From positions 744,001-808,000 of the forward strand of contig NZ_CP012268.1 of assembly GCF_001277195.1 (NCBI RefSeq): a stretch of DNA of 64,000 bases, given 5' to 3'. Made by a program: the position numbers and the translations under genes. The notes under the pieces were generated by a model. The model did not search any database. It was not told the origin of the DNA and worked only from the letters and a program-made list of their open reading frames with translations. The DNA is from Cronobacter muytjensii ATCC 51329 (GTDB taxonomy: Bacteria; Pseudomonadota; Gammaproteobacteria; Enterobacterales; Enterobacteriaceae). Each line of letters starts with the position of its first letter. Position 1 is the first letter of the stretch. Below, piece by piece: positions 8,403-18,500 of the stretch.

Positions 8403-10526
8403 ATGAACAGGAAGCATCTCGCTTATCTTTTTCTGGTGCCGCTGCTGGTGGCCTGCTATGCCGTCTGGCAGCACTGGCGGGTTAGCGATATCAACGAGAG
8501 CATTGACAGCTCAACCCACCTGATTCAGGTGGCGAGCGACGCGATGAAAGAGGATCCGAAAGCGATCATTGAATTTGAGAGCGACGGGAAAAACTACCGT
8601 GTTCCGGCGGCTGAAGTGATTGAAAGCGAACGGAGCATGCAAAACGAATATGCCGGGCAGATTATGCTGGCGCGCACCCAGAGCGGGCTGGCGTCATTCG
8701 CCATCGGCCTTGCGCTGCTCTGTATCGTGCTTAACGCTGGCGCCATCGCGCTGTGTCGTCGTAGCGTGACGATAGCGAAACAGTCGCAGGACGCGCTGGT
8801 GCAGGCGTTTGATAAGTGCCGCAAGCTGCTGCCGTGGCTGATGGTGACGCAGATCGTCTGCTGCGGTCTGGCGCTGTTCGCGGTTGTCGGGTACGAGACG
8901 CTCTGGTTCGCCACACACTTCAAAATGAACGCGGGCGGCATCAAAGTAATGTTCCTGGCGCTGCTGGTGCTGTTCGGTATCCTGTGGGTGCTTTATAAAA
9001 GCCTCGGCAGCATCCGCCGCTGCTTTGCGCTGTTCGAGCCGGAGCCGAACCACGTCGTGGGCCATAACCTGACGCGCGAGCAGGCACCCGCGCTCTGGAG
9101 TCTGGTGGCGTCGCTGTCACAGAAAACCGGGGCGATAATGCCGGATAACATCGTCGTCGGGATGCTGGAAGGCTTTTACGTCACCGCAAACGACGTGCAA
9201 CTCGAAGATGGCCCGCTGTTGACCGGGCAGACGCTGTACTTCCCGCTCACCTGGGCGGCTATGCTCGATAAAGACGAAACCAGCGCGGTTATCGGTCATG
9301 AGCTTGGTCACTTCGCGGGTCAGGATACCCAATACAGCCTGCGCTTCGCGCCGCTTTACGCAGGTATCACCAACAGTATTCACACGATGGCGCAAAACCA
9401 GCAAAACGCGCCGTTTATCGATCATGTGGTGCTCTATCCGTCGCTCTATATGGGCGTCTATTTTATTGAGCAGTTGCATGAAACGGTGAGCCACTGGAGC
9501 CGCATTCGCGAGCACGCCGCTGACGAAATGGGCGCGCGCGCCAGCTCGCCGCAGGCGCTGGCTTCATCGCTGGTGCGTATTTCCGCCGTCAGCGAGCCGC
9601 TGAACAATACGCTGGAGGATTTCTTCAACGGCAAACCGGGCTTTGACGATCTGGTGGCCGCGCTGCTGACTCGCCTGCGTGAAGACGGTTTTGGCGATCC
9701 GCAGCGTTACCTGGAGCACAAAGCCGCGCACCCGACTGACAGCCATCCGCCGTCACGTTCGCGTATTGAGGCGCTCGGCTGCGCTATTGACGACACGCTG
9801 ATTAGCCACGCCACACGACCGGCGCCGCAGGATCCGTGGGAAAATCTGCGTCTGTGGTTCGCACAGCCTGAAGCGCTCTCCAGCCAGATGACTGGCGAGC
9901 TGGCCGGGAAAGTCGCGGTGCATCGCGAAGAGTTCCGCCGCGAGCTGGAAGAGGTGGTTCAACAGTCCGGCGAGGCCGTCACCCTCTATTCTGGCAAAAA
10001 AGTGTTTTTCGTCGGCGGTATTCTGGCGGTAGTTCTGTTTGTCGCGACGTTCGCCATGCTGCAAATCGTTAATCCGTTTGCTATTCAGGGCTTTGAAGAC
10101 GGAAAAATCGCCGCTATCGCGCTGGGAACAGGCTTACTGGGCTTGCTGACCTGCTTCGTGCTCTGGCAGCAGTGGCAGAAGCGTGAGATGCCGTTCCTGA
10201 CCATGACGCCGGATGCGCTGCACTGCCGTCAGTTCACCGCCGGCATCCCACTCAGCGCGATTGACGATTTCTCAGTGCAAACCGCCAACGACACCACCAC
10301 CGTAACGCTGATTTACCGCGAAGGGTTTGAACCGCCGCGCGCCGTCGGCGGCCGCTGGAAAAACTATACCCGGGTGAAGCGCGGCAAGCGCAAGCTGGCG
10401 TTCGTGTTTATCGGCGGGCTTCGCGAAGGCGAGAGCCGCACGGCATATTCCGCGGAAATGCTGGCGGAGCTGCTGGCGCGTAATCTTAACGCCATCCATG
10501 CACGCGACGCGCTGTCGCGTTTCTGA
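8403..10526 (+). CDS. Membrane-bound M48-family zinc metallopeptidase, copy 2
   Basis: Paralogue of the preceding gene, 707 residues, in the same orientation. It has HELGH at 299-303 and EHAAD (E370), and shares long blocks with copy 1 such as LTGQTLYFPLTWAA and RARASSPQAL-like segments after the third ligand. The N-terminus MNRKHLAYLFLVPLL is a membrane segment. The start at 8403 follows AAGGAA at some distance and aligns with copy 1. The catalytic residues are kept in both copies, so they are probably both active, with divergent N-terminal periplasmic loops suggesting different targets. Confidence 0.8.
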   Translation: MNRKHLAYLFLVPLLVACYAVWQHWRVSDINESIDSSTHLIQVASDAMKEDPKAIIEFESDGKNYRVPAAEVIESERSMQNEYAGQIMLARTQSGLASFAIGLALLCIVLNAGAIALCRRSVTIAKQSQDALVQAFDKCRKLLPWLMVTQIVCCGLALFAVVGYETLWFATHFKMNAGGIKVMFLALLVLFGILWVLYKSLGSIRRCFALFEPEPNHVVGHNLTREQAPALWSLVASLSQKTGAIMPDNIVVGMLEGFYVTANDVQLEDGPLLTGQTLYFPLTWAAMLDKDETSAVIGHELGHFAGQDTQYSLRFAPLYAGITNSIHTMAQNQQNAPFIDHVVLYPSLYMGVYFIEQLHETVSHWSRIREHAADEMGARASSPQALASSLVRISAVSEPLNNTLEDFFNGKPGFDDLVAALLTRLREDGFGDPQRYLEHKAAHPTDSHPPSRSRIEALGCAIDDTLISHATRPAPQDPWENLRLWFAQPEALSSQMTGELAGKVAVHREEFRRELEEVVQQSGEAVTLYSGKKVFFVGGILAVVLFVATFAMLQIVNPFAIQGFEDGKIAAIALGTGLLGLLTCFVLWQQWQKREMPFLTMTPDALHCRQFTAGIPLSAIDDFSVQTANDTTTVTLIYREGFEPPRAVGGRWKNYTRVKRGKRKLAFVFIGGLREGESRTAYSAEMLAELLARNLNAIHARDALSRF

Positions 10527-10531
10527 GGCGT

Positions 10532-10562
10532 AAAGCGCGCGGTCGTGGGCCGCGCGCTTTAC
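10532..10562 (+). terminator. Hairpin after M48 peptidase copy 2
   Basis: Perfect 11-bp stem AAAGCGCGCGG/CCGCGCGCTTT around TCGTGGG, starting six bases after the stop codon. The tail is not T-rich; the second hairpin downstream is the better terminator. Confidence 0.6.
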
Positions 10563-10575
10563 GGTCGGCCCTGAG

Positions 10576-10599
10576 CCACCTCCAGAGGTGGTTTTTTTA
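10576..10599 (+). terminator. Rho-independent terminator between convergent genes
   Basis: CCACCT/AGGTGG stem with a four-base loop followed by seven T residues. It stops plus-strand transcription from the M48 genes just before the end of the convergent RpiR-type regulator, whose stop codon overlaps the T-run. Confidence 0.8.
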
Positions 10600-11370
10600 T
10601 TCCAGCGCCTGCAACAGCAGCAGATCGATAAGCATGACCAGATTAGATTCAAATGAGGTGATCCCGGCAGCCTCGGCGGCGTAATGGATGGCCTCGTCAT
10701 AAAGCGGGAAATGCAGCCCGGACAGCGCCGCCAGTGGGTTGGCCGATGCGCGGGTAAACGCCACCACTTCCATGCCGACATTACGCGCAATACGCGCTTT
10801 ATCGAGCACCTGTTCCGTTTCGCCGCTACGCGAGACCGCGATAAACACTTCATAGCGCGCCGCGTTGCTGAGAAAAATATTACGGCTGTCGCCGGGGCCG
10901 GAGATAAACGCCGTTTTGCCCAGCACCTGTAATTTTTTGGTCAGGTACTCGGCGAAAAGATAAGAAAACCCGGCACCGTAGAGAAAGAACCGCTCTTTTT
11001 GGCGTAGCAGCTGGCTGAAGGCCGCGATTTTCTCGGGCGTTACCCAGCGAAAGCTCTGCTGATAGTTATCGATAAAGCGTTCAAACAGCGCGGGCAGCGC
11101 CTCGGGTTCAGCGTCGGGTTCGATGGCGATATGGGGCGTGTCAGTAAGCAATTGCTTACAGTGCCAGATGAGTTCGCTGTAGCCGCTGAAACCCAGCTTA
11201 TGGCACAGCCGCATAATAGTGGCGGTAGAAACAAACGTCTCCTGCGCCAGTTCGCGCACCGTGATATTCCCCACCCGCAGCGGATGCGCCGTCAGGTGGG
11301 AGAGCACGCGGTATTCGGCGCGGGTCAGCGATTCTCCGCGGGTTAACAGCGGCGCGAGGCGGCTGTCCAT
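10597..11370 (-). CDS. RpiR-family transcriptional regulator (HTH-SIS)
   Basis: Probable sugar-phosphate-responsive regulator of 257 residues. An N-terminal RpiR helix-turn-helix domain (about residues 15-70, with ELAQETFVSTATIMRLCHKLGF) is followed by a SIS domain (about 120-250, with LYGAGFSYLFAEYL and SRSGETEQVL) that would bind a phosphosugar. It lies three bases downstream of sseA and in line with the alpha-glucoside PTS genes, so it is the likely regulator of that operon; the inducer would be a phosphorylated alpha-glucoside. Function inferred from family and context. Confidence 0.85.
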   Translation of the reverse strand: MDSRLAPLLTRGESLTRAEYRVLSHLTAHPLRVGNITVRELAQETFVSTATIMRLCHKLGFSGYSELIWHCKQLLTDTPHIAIEPDAEPEALPALFERFIDNYQQSFRWVTPEKIAAFSQLLRQKERFFLYGAGFSYLFAEYLTKKLQVLGKTAFISGPGDSRNIFLSNAARYEVFIAVSRSGETEQVLDKARIARNVGMEVVAFTRASANPLAALSGLHFPLYDEAIHYAAEAAGITSFESNLVMLIDLLLLQALE

Positions 11371-11373
11371 CGC

Positions 11374-12219
11374 TTACGCGGGCTCGACAGGCAGATCCTG
11401 ACGGCCTCCCCATTCGCTCCAGGAGCCGTCATAGAGCGTCACATCACTTGCGCCAAGCGTGGCGAGGGCGAGCGTGACGACTGCCGCCGTTACGCCTGAG
11501 CCGCAGCTGGTGATAATCGGGCGATGCAGACTCACCCCCTGACGCGCAAAAATGCCAAGCAGTTCGTCAGTGGTTTTGAGCTGGCCTTTGACCACCAGAT
11601 CGGTCCACGGCACGTTCAGCGCGCCGGGCATATGGCCGCGTCTGAGGCCTGGACGTGGTTCATCGGCTTCGGCGTTAAAGCGCGCCGCCGGGCGGGCATC
11701 GACAATCTGCGCGGTATTCTCATGGCTCGCCAGCAGCACGTCGGTCAGACGTTTAATCTGCCGCTCATCCAGTTTCGCCTCGAATTCGCCTTCCTGCGCC
11801 TCGACCGCGCCTTCCTGTAAGGGAAAACCGTCGCGCTGCCATTCGGCGAGGCCGCCTGCCAGAATCGAGACGTTCTGCACGCCGAACGCGCGCAGCATCC
11901 ACCAGGCGCGCGGCGCAGAGAAGAGGTTGCCTTCGTCGTACACAATCAGGTGCTTGTCATCGCTGACGCCGAGCTCGCGCATGGCGACCGCGAAAGTTTC
12001 CGGGCGCGGCATCATATGAGGCAGGGGAGTGGCGTGATCGGACAGCGCTTCGATATCAAAAAAAAGCGCGCCGGGCAAATGGCCCGCCCGGTACTCTTGC
12101 GCCATATCGCGCAGATGTTCCTGTCCGGCAGGGGCCATGCGGGCGTCGAGGATCTGAATTTCCGGGTCGTCGATATGCTCTGCAAGCCAGTGGCTCGCGA
12201 CAAAAAAGGATGTGGACAT
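11374..12219 (-). CDS. sseA: 3-mercaptopyruvate sulfurtransferase SseA
   Basis: Transfers sulfur from 3-mercaptopyruvate to cyanide or other thiol acceptors. The 281 residues form two rhodanese domains; the active-site loop CGSGVTA lies near residue 238 in the second, and HIDDPEIQILDARM marks the first. Matches E. coli SseA throughout. In E. coli it stands alone beside sseB; here it sits between a sugar operon and its regulator, with a 92-base gap on the upstream side and only three bases to the regulator start. Confidence 0.96.
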   Translation of the reverse strand: MSTSFFVASHWLAEHIDDPEIQILDARMAPAGQEHLRDMAQEYRAGHLPGALFFDIEALSDHATPLPHMMPRPETFAVAMRELGVSDDKHLIVYDEGNLFSAPRAWWMLRAFGVQNVSILAGGLAEWQRDGFPLQEGAVEAQEGEFEAKLDERQIKRLTDVLLASHENTAQIVDARPAARFNAEADEPRPGLRRGHMPGALNVPWTDLVVKGQLKTTDELLGIFARQGVSLHRPIITSCGSGVTAAVVTLALATLGASDVTLYDGSWSEWGGRQDLPVEPA

Positions 12220-12311
12220 GGCGTTCTCCGTGTCATCGCTGAGAAACGGATTGTCAGCGCTTTTTCACCTCACCACAAGCCATCATTATTGATGCCGCGA
12301 GCGAGCTCCGG

Positions 12312-13679
12312 TTATAACGCCGCTTCTCCGTTCACCCAGGCTTTTTGCAGCGCCGGCCAGTAGTCGCGGTTCGCTTCGATCATATCATCGAGGATCGCTT
12401 TGGCGTGCTGCATCGTGGGTACCGTACGGTTAAGTGTAAACGCCTGCAGCGCTTTTTCGTAACTTCCCTCAAGCGTCGCCTCGACCAGCAGCTGCTCGGA
12501 GGCGAGCTGCTGCATGAGCAGCGTCTGGTGAAAGAGCGGCACCGCGCCCATACGCACCGGCTCCGGGCCTGCGGCGGTAATGTAAGCGGGCACTTCGACC
12601 ATCGCGTCATAAGGCAGATTGGCGATAGCGCCTTTATTCTCGACAATCACCAGATGCCGCTGGCGTAAATCGAACGCCAGCGAGCAGGCGACATCCACAA
12701 TAAACGCGCCGTGTACGCCCACATGGAACGCATCCGGGAGAATGCCGGTACGTTTGTACTCTTCCGCCGCCGCGAACAGTTTTTTCTCGCGCCCGTCCAT
12801 CACTTCGTTAGCGCGCGTGTAGTTCGGATCCTGATGCTCAACGATATCGTTTGGCATCAGGTAATACTGTAAATAGGGGTTCGGCAGGTAATCCGGGAAG
12901 TGATCCATAATCGGCTTGATGTTGCGCCAGGTTTTCACCCAGGATGGATCGGAATGTTGCGGGTCTGTTTGCGCCGCGTCTTCCGTCAGCAGGCCGAACT
13001 TAGCGATATGACGGCGCAGCGCGGGAAGTTGATCCTCGCCATCCACCAGCACGCGGGTAAACCAGCCGAAGTGGTTCAGCCCGAAGTAATCCACTTCCAG
13101 CTTATGGCGGTCCACGCCGAGGATCGCGCCCATATTCCGCATCGCCGCCACCGGCATATCGCAGATATTAAGCACGCGCGCGGTCGGACGCAGGCGACGA
13201 ACGCCTTCGGCCACAATCGCCGCCGGGTTGGAATAGTTCACAATCCAGGCTTTCGCATCGGCGTAACGCTCCACCATATCGATAAGCTCTACCATTGGCA
13301 AAATGGTGCGCAGGCCATACGCCAGACCGCCGGGGCCGCAGGTCTCCTGGCCCACCACGCCGTGGCGCAACGGAATTTTTTCATCTTGTTCGCGCATTTT
13401 GTACTGGCCAACGCGCATCTGGGCGAAGACAAAATGTGCGCCGCTGAACGCCACTTCCGGGTCGCTGGTGGTGGTGAATTTGATGGTCTCGCTGTGATCG
13501 CGGATCACTTTCTCCACGACCGGCGCGATCGTCTCCTGGCGCGCGCTGTCGATATCGTAAAGACGGATCTCGGCCAGTGGGAAATCGCTTAAGCGCACCA
13601 TCAGGCTTTTCACGATGCCTGGCGTGTAAGTACTGCCGCCACCGGCGATAGATAAAATAAAGGGAGGTTTCAACATCAT
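12312..13679 (-). CDS. Family 4 glycosidase, 6-phospho-alpha-glucosidase
   Basis: Cytosolic enzyme that hydrolyses 6-phospho-alpha-glucosides delivered by the PTS, using NAD and a divalent metal in the family-4 redox mechanism. The 455 residues begin with the NAD-binding GGGSTYTPG loop (13-21). The metal-site motif is CDMP at 173-176, the form typical of alpha-specific members (GlvA/AglB); beta-specific members have CNxP. The gene follows the EIICB permease by nine bases. Two adjacent ATGs are possible; the second (13676) has better spacing to AGGAG. Confidence 0.9.
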   Translation of the reverse strand: MMLKPPFILSIAGGGSTYTPGIVKSLMVRLSDFPLAEIRLYDIDSARQETIAPVVEKVIRDHSETIKFTTTSDPEVAFSGAHFVFAQMRVGQYKMREQDEKIPLRHGVVGQETCGPGGLAYGLRTILPMVELIDMVERYADAKAWIVNYSNPAAIVAEGVRRLRPTARVLNICDMPVAAMRNMGAILGVDRHKLEVDYFGLNHFGWFTRVLVDGEDQLPALRRHIAKFGLLTEDAAQTDPQHSDPSWVKTWRNIKPIMDHFPDYLPNPYLQYYLMPNDIVEHQDPNYTRANEVMDGREKKLFAAAEEYKRTGILPDAFHVGVHGAFIVDVACSLAFDLRQRHLVIVENKGAIANLPYDAMVEVPAYITAAGPEPVRMGAVPLFHQTLLMQQLASEQLLVEATLEGSYEKALQAFTLNRTVPTMQHAKAILDDMIEANRDYWPALQKAWVNGEAAL

Positions 13680-13688
13680 CAGCTCCTG

Positions 13689-15233
13689 TCAGAGAAACAT
13701 TTCGACTGCTTCACGCATCTTTTTCACATGTAGCCCGTAGACCACCTGAACGTTATTACCTTGTTTAATCACCCCTTTCGCGCCCGTGGCTTTTAGTCGG
13801 GGTTCATCGATAGCGGCGACGTCGCGCACCGTGACGCGCAGCCGCGTATAACAGTTATCCACCACTTCGATATTGGTCCGGCCGCCCAGACCTTCGATAA
13901 TCGCTTCGCTGAGGCCGTCATTAGCGCCTTTCGCCAGGTACTCCTGCTTGCTGTAGAGCCGCGTCTCTTCGTTCTCCTCTTCGCGCCCGGGTGTTTTCAT
14001 GTTGAAACGCAGGATCAGGAAGCGGAACACCGTGAAATAGAGCGCCGCCATGATGAGCCCCACCAGCAGGTACATCGGCCAGTTCGATTTTTCCGTGCCA
14101 AGCGGCAGGTTGTAGAGAATGAAATCGATAATGCCGTTAGCGCCGATGGCGTGAACGTCGAGCAGATAAAAGAGCATCATGCCGATCCCGGTCAGCACCG
14201 CGTGCACCACAAACAGCAGCGGCGCGATAAACAGGAATGAAAATTCGATAGGCTCGGTGACGCCGACCAGCAGCGACGTCAGCGCCGCCGGGATGAGAAT
14301 GGCTTTGGCGGCGGCTTTACGCTCCGGCTTCGCCGTCATATACATCGCGAGCGCGGCGGCGGGCAGACCGAACATTTTGCTGATGCCGCGCGCGTCCCAC
14401 ACAACCGTCGAACTTAGCTGCGTGACGGAAGGACAGGCCATTTCGGCAAAATAAATGTTGCGCGCGCCCTGATAGACCGTGCCGCACACCTCCTGCGTGC
14501 CGCCAAGCTCGGTATAAAGGAACGGCGTGTAGACCAGATGATGCAGGCCGGTTGGCACCAGGATGCGTTCAAGGAAGCCATACACCGCCACGCCAAACGG
14601 GCCCGCGCCTTTAATAGCCAGCGCCATCGTGCTGATGCCGTGCTGGGCGAAGGGCCACAGTTCGCTCATCACCACGCCCAGCACCATTGACACCGGCAGC
14701 ATAATGATGGCGACAAAACAGTGGCCGGAGTAAATCGCCATCGCGCCGGAAAACTGCACGCCGGAGTAGCGGTTATAGAGCCAGCCGGAGAGCGCGCCGG
14801 TAAGAATGCCCGCGAACACGCCCATCTCCAGCACCTGTACGCCAAGCACCATACTTTGCCCGGCCGCGCGCATCTGGTCGGCGGGCGCGAGTTCGCCCTG
14901 GATCTGTAGCGTCACGCTCATGGCGTTGATAAAAACAATAAAAGTCACAAGGCCTGTCAGCGCCGCATAGCCTTTGTCACGTGACGCAAGGCCAATGGGA
15001 ATGCCGACCGCGAATACCAGCGCCAGGTTCGCCAGCACCGATACCGCCGATTTGGCGATAAGCTGCCCGGTCTGCTGCAGCGCCGGATGACCGAGAAAAG
15101 GCAGATACTCTGCAAGACTGCCGTTGCCCAGCACGTTGCCGAACGCGATAAACAGGCCGACTATCGGTAATATCAATACGGGTCCGTAAAGGGACTTTCC
15201 AAAATTTTGTAAGGCGTTCACGGCGTATTTCAT
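13689..15233 (-). CDS. PTS alpha-glucoside permease, EIICB
   Basis: Inner-membrane transporter that imports and phosphorylates an alpha-glucoside. The 514 residues hold a multi-span EIIC domain (to about residue 410, with GVTEPIEFSFLFIAPLLF) and an EIIB domain whose phosphorylated cysteine is C461 in NCYTRLRV. There is no EIIA domain, so the general glucose EIIA (Crr) would supply the phosphate, as for the GlvC/MalX/AglA type. The substrate is probably maltose or sucrose isomers such as palatinose, inferred from the linked glycosidase. Confidence 0.9.
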   Translation of the reverse strand: MKYAVNALQNFGKSLYGPVLILPIVGLFIAFGNVLGNGSLAEYLPFLGHPALQQTGQLIAKSAVSVLANLALVFAVGIPIGLASRDKGYAALTGLVTFIVFINAMSVTLQIQGELAPADQMRAAGQSMVLGVQVLEMGVFAGILTGALSGWLYNRYSGVQFSGAMAIYSGHCFVAIIMLPVSMVLGVVMSELWPFAQHGISTMALAIKGAGPFGVAVYGFLERILVPTGLHHLVYTPFLYTELGGTQEVCGTVYQGARNIYFAEMACPSVTQLSSTVVWDARGISKMFGLPAAALAMYMTAKPERKAAAKAILIPAALTSLLVGVTEPIEFSFLFIAPLLFVVHAVLTGIGMMLFYLLDVHAIGANGIIDFILYNLPLGTEKSNWPMYLLVGLIMAALYFTVFRFLILRFNMKTPGREEENEETRLYSKQEYLAKGANDGLSEAIIEGLGGRTNIEVVDNCYTRLRVTVRDVAAIDEPRLKATGAKGVIKQGNNVQVVYGLHVKKMREAVEMFL

Positions 15234-15375
15234 TTAGCTCTCTCTTTTTTATCGTCTGGCTAAACGCGTCTGGCTACATCACCTGTTGCGCAGAGGCACC
15301 GCTCAAAGGTAGCAATCCGCCGCGTGGGTAATCCAGTTATCTGATTGTTTTAAAAACAAATAACTCAAAAGGTAA

Positions 15376-15408
15376 CATGTAACGTTACGCGTTGTGATCG
15401 CGGTAACA
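15376..15408. promoter_or_regulatory. Candidate control region of the alpha-glucoside operon (CRP-like site and palindrome)
   Basis: The divergent region between the PTS operon and yfhM holds TGTGATCGCGGTAACA (15393-15408), which matches the CRP consensus well in its left half and partly in its right half. Beside it is the palindrome GTAACGTTAC (15378-15387), preceded by a further GTAAC. These could be the catabolite-repression and RpiR-type operator sites, but no promoter elements were clear enough to fix the arrangement. Confidence 0.35.
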
Positions 15409-15568
15409 GCTGAAGAGAAGGACGGGAGCGAACAGCGTTTTGCAGGCCGTTGCAGAGAATTTGCAAAGCATCGTCCGCTATTCATTTTTGGTGGTTTTTG
15501 TTGTCATCACTTTTAAGCATAATAGCCGCCGTTACCGGAACCGACGGCCGCGATGGCCAGGGAAAACT

Positions 15569-18500
15569 ATGAAATCACTGCGTCTGGCTGTCATCGCGAC
15601 AGCGTTACTGGCGTCTTTCACTCTCGGCGGGTGCGACGACAAGGAAAGTGCTTCCGCCGATGCATCCTCGCCGGCTGCCCAAAGCAGCGCCGCGCCTGCG
15701 GCTAAGCCCCAGGCAGCCGACCTGCAAAAACTGGCGCAGCAAAGCGCCGGTAAGCCTCTCAAACTCCAGGATGCTTCCGAGATCCAGCTCGACGGCGCCA
15801 GCACGCTGGTGCTGACCTTCTCCGTGCCGCTCGATCCCAACCAGGATTTTGGCCGCGTGGTGCATCTTGTCGATAAAAAAGATGGCAAGGTGGACGGCGC
15901 CTGGGAGCTTGCCCCGAATTTAAAAGAGCTGCGTCTGCGCCACCTTGAGCCTAACCGCGAACTGGTGCTGAGCGTCGATCGCGAACTGCTGGCGCTCAAT
16001 AAAGCGTCGTTCGGCATGGCTTATGAGAAAACCCTGACCACGCGCGATATCGCGCCGAGCGTCGGTTTCGCCAGCCGCGGCTCGCTGCTGCCGACCAAAG
16101 TCGTGCAGGGGCTGCCGGTCATGGCGCTCAATATCTCAAGCGTTGACGTTAACTTTTATCGGGTGAAGCCGGAATCTCTGGCGGCGATGGTCAGCCAGTG
16201 GGAGTACCGTAATTCGCTCAGCAACTGGGAATCTGACCAGCTGCTGAAAATGGCGGATCTGGTCTATACCGGGCGGTTTGACCTCAACCCGGCGCGCAAC
16301 ACGCGCGAAAAACTGCTGCTGCCGTTAAGCGATATCAAGCCGCTGCAACAGCCGGGCGTCTATCTGGCGGTGATGAATCAGGCGGGGCATTACAATTACA
16401 GTAACGCCGCGACGCTCTTTACGCTGAGCGACGTCGGTCTTTCGCTGCACCGCTATCATGATCGCATGGATATTTTCACCCAGAGCCTGGAGAACGGCGC
16501 GGCGCAAAGCGGTGTGGAGGTGCGTCTCTTAAACGACAAAGGGCAGACGCTGGCGGAGGCAACCAGCGACAATACCGGCCACGCGCGTCTCGACAACCCG
16601 AAAGAGGCGGCGCTGGTGCTGGCCCGGATGGGCGAGCAGACGACGATGCTCGATCTCAACCTCCCTGCGCTCGATCTGGCGGAGTTCGATACCGGCGGCG
16701 AGCGCGGCTTCAGCAAACAGTTCTTTATGTTTGGCCCACGCGATCTCTATCGCCCTGGCGAAACGGTGATCGTTAACGGTCTGCTGCGCGACAGCGACGG
16801 CAAACCGCTTTCGGCGCAGCCGGTGAAATTCGAAGTGGTTCGCCCGGACGGCCAGGTGGCGCGCACGCAGGTAGTCGAGCCGAACAACGGGCTTTATCAG
16901 CTCACCTGGACGCTGGACGATCGGGCCGCGACCGGTCAGTGGGTCATTCGCGCCAACACGGGCGACAACCAGAACCGCAACTGGCTGTTCCAGGTTGAAG
17001 ACTTCATGCCGGAGCGCATGGCGCTCAATCTTAATGTGCAGAAAGCGCCGCTGGCGCCTGCCGATACCGTAAATATCGGCATTGAAGGACACTACCTCTA
17101 CGGTGCGCCTGCGGCAGGCAACAGCGTGCAGGGGCAACTCTATCTGCGTCCGCTACGTGACGCGGTGCCGCAGCTGCCGGGTTTCCAGTTCGGCAACATT
17201 GCGGAGGAGAACCTCTCCCGCAGCCTGGATGAAGTCCAGCTAAATCTTGATGACGCCGGTGTGGCGCAGGTCTCCACCGAAAGTCAGTGGCAGGACGCGC
17301 GTTCTCCGCTGCGCTTTATTGTGCAGGCGAGCCTGCTGGAATCGGGCGGTCGCCCGGTGACTCGCCGCGCCGAACAGGCCATCTGGCCCGCCGACGCGCT
17401 GGTGGGCATTCGTCCGCAGTTTGGCGAAAAAGCGGTTTATGACTACCGTACCGACGACACCGTTAACCAGCCGATGGTCGATGAAAACGGCAGCGCCGGT
17501 TTCGATATCGTCTATGCCAACGCGCAGGGCGAAAAAATCGCCGTGAAAGGGCTGAAAGTGCGTCTGGTGCGCGAGCGCCGCGACTACTACTGGAATTGGT
17601 CAGATTCTGAAGGCTGGCTGTCGCAGTTCGATCAAAAAGATCTGGTGGAAGCCGAGCAGACTATCGATCTGGCGGCGGGCGAAACCGGCAAAGTGTCTTT
17701 CCCGGTGGAGTGGGGCTCTTATCGCCTTGAAGTGGTATCGCCTGACGAACTGGTCAGCAGCATGCGCTTCTGGGCCGGTTACAGCTGGCAGGACAACAGC
17801 GATGGCGCCAGCGCGCCGCGACCGGATCGCGTCACGCTGAAAATCGACAAACCGTTCTACCAGCCGGGCGACACCATCAAGCTGCACATTGCCGCGCCAG
17901 CCGCAGGCAAAGGCTATGCGATGGTGGAATCCTCTGAAGGCCCGCTGTGGTGGCAGGAGATAGACGTGCCGGAGAAAGGGCTTGATCTGGACATTCCGGT
18001 CGATAAAGTCTGGAAGCGTCACGATCTTTACCTCAGCACGCTGGTCGTGCGCCCCGGCGACAAATCCCGTTCCGCGACGCAAAAACGCGCGGTCGGCCTG
18101 CTGCATCTGCCGATGGGCGATGAAAACCGCCGCCTGAACCTGACGCTGGACACGCCTGCCAAAATGCGCCCGGACAGCACGCTGTCGGTGAAAGTGAAAG
18201 CCAGCGTGAAAAACGGCGAGCTGCCGAAGCAGATCAACGTACTGGTCTCGGCAGTAGACAGCGGCGTACTGAACATTACCGATTACGTCACGCCAGACCC
18301 GTGGCGCGGCTTCTTTGGCAAGAAACGCTATGGCGCGGATATTTATGATATCTACGGCCAGGTGATTGAAGGCCAGGGACGTCTGGCGGCGCTGCGCTTC
18401 GGCGGCGACGGCGATGAGCTGAACCGTGGCGGTAAACCGCCGGTTAACCATGTCACCATCATCGCCGAACAGGCGGTGCCGGTGCAGTTAAACGCGCAGG

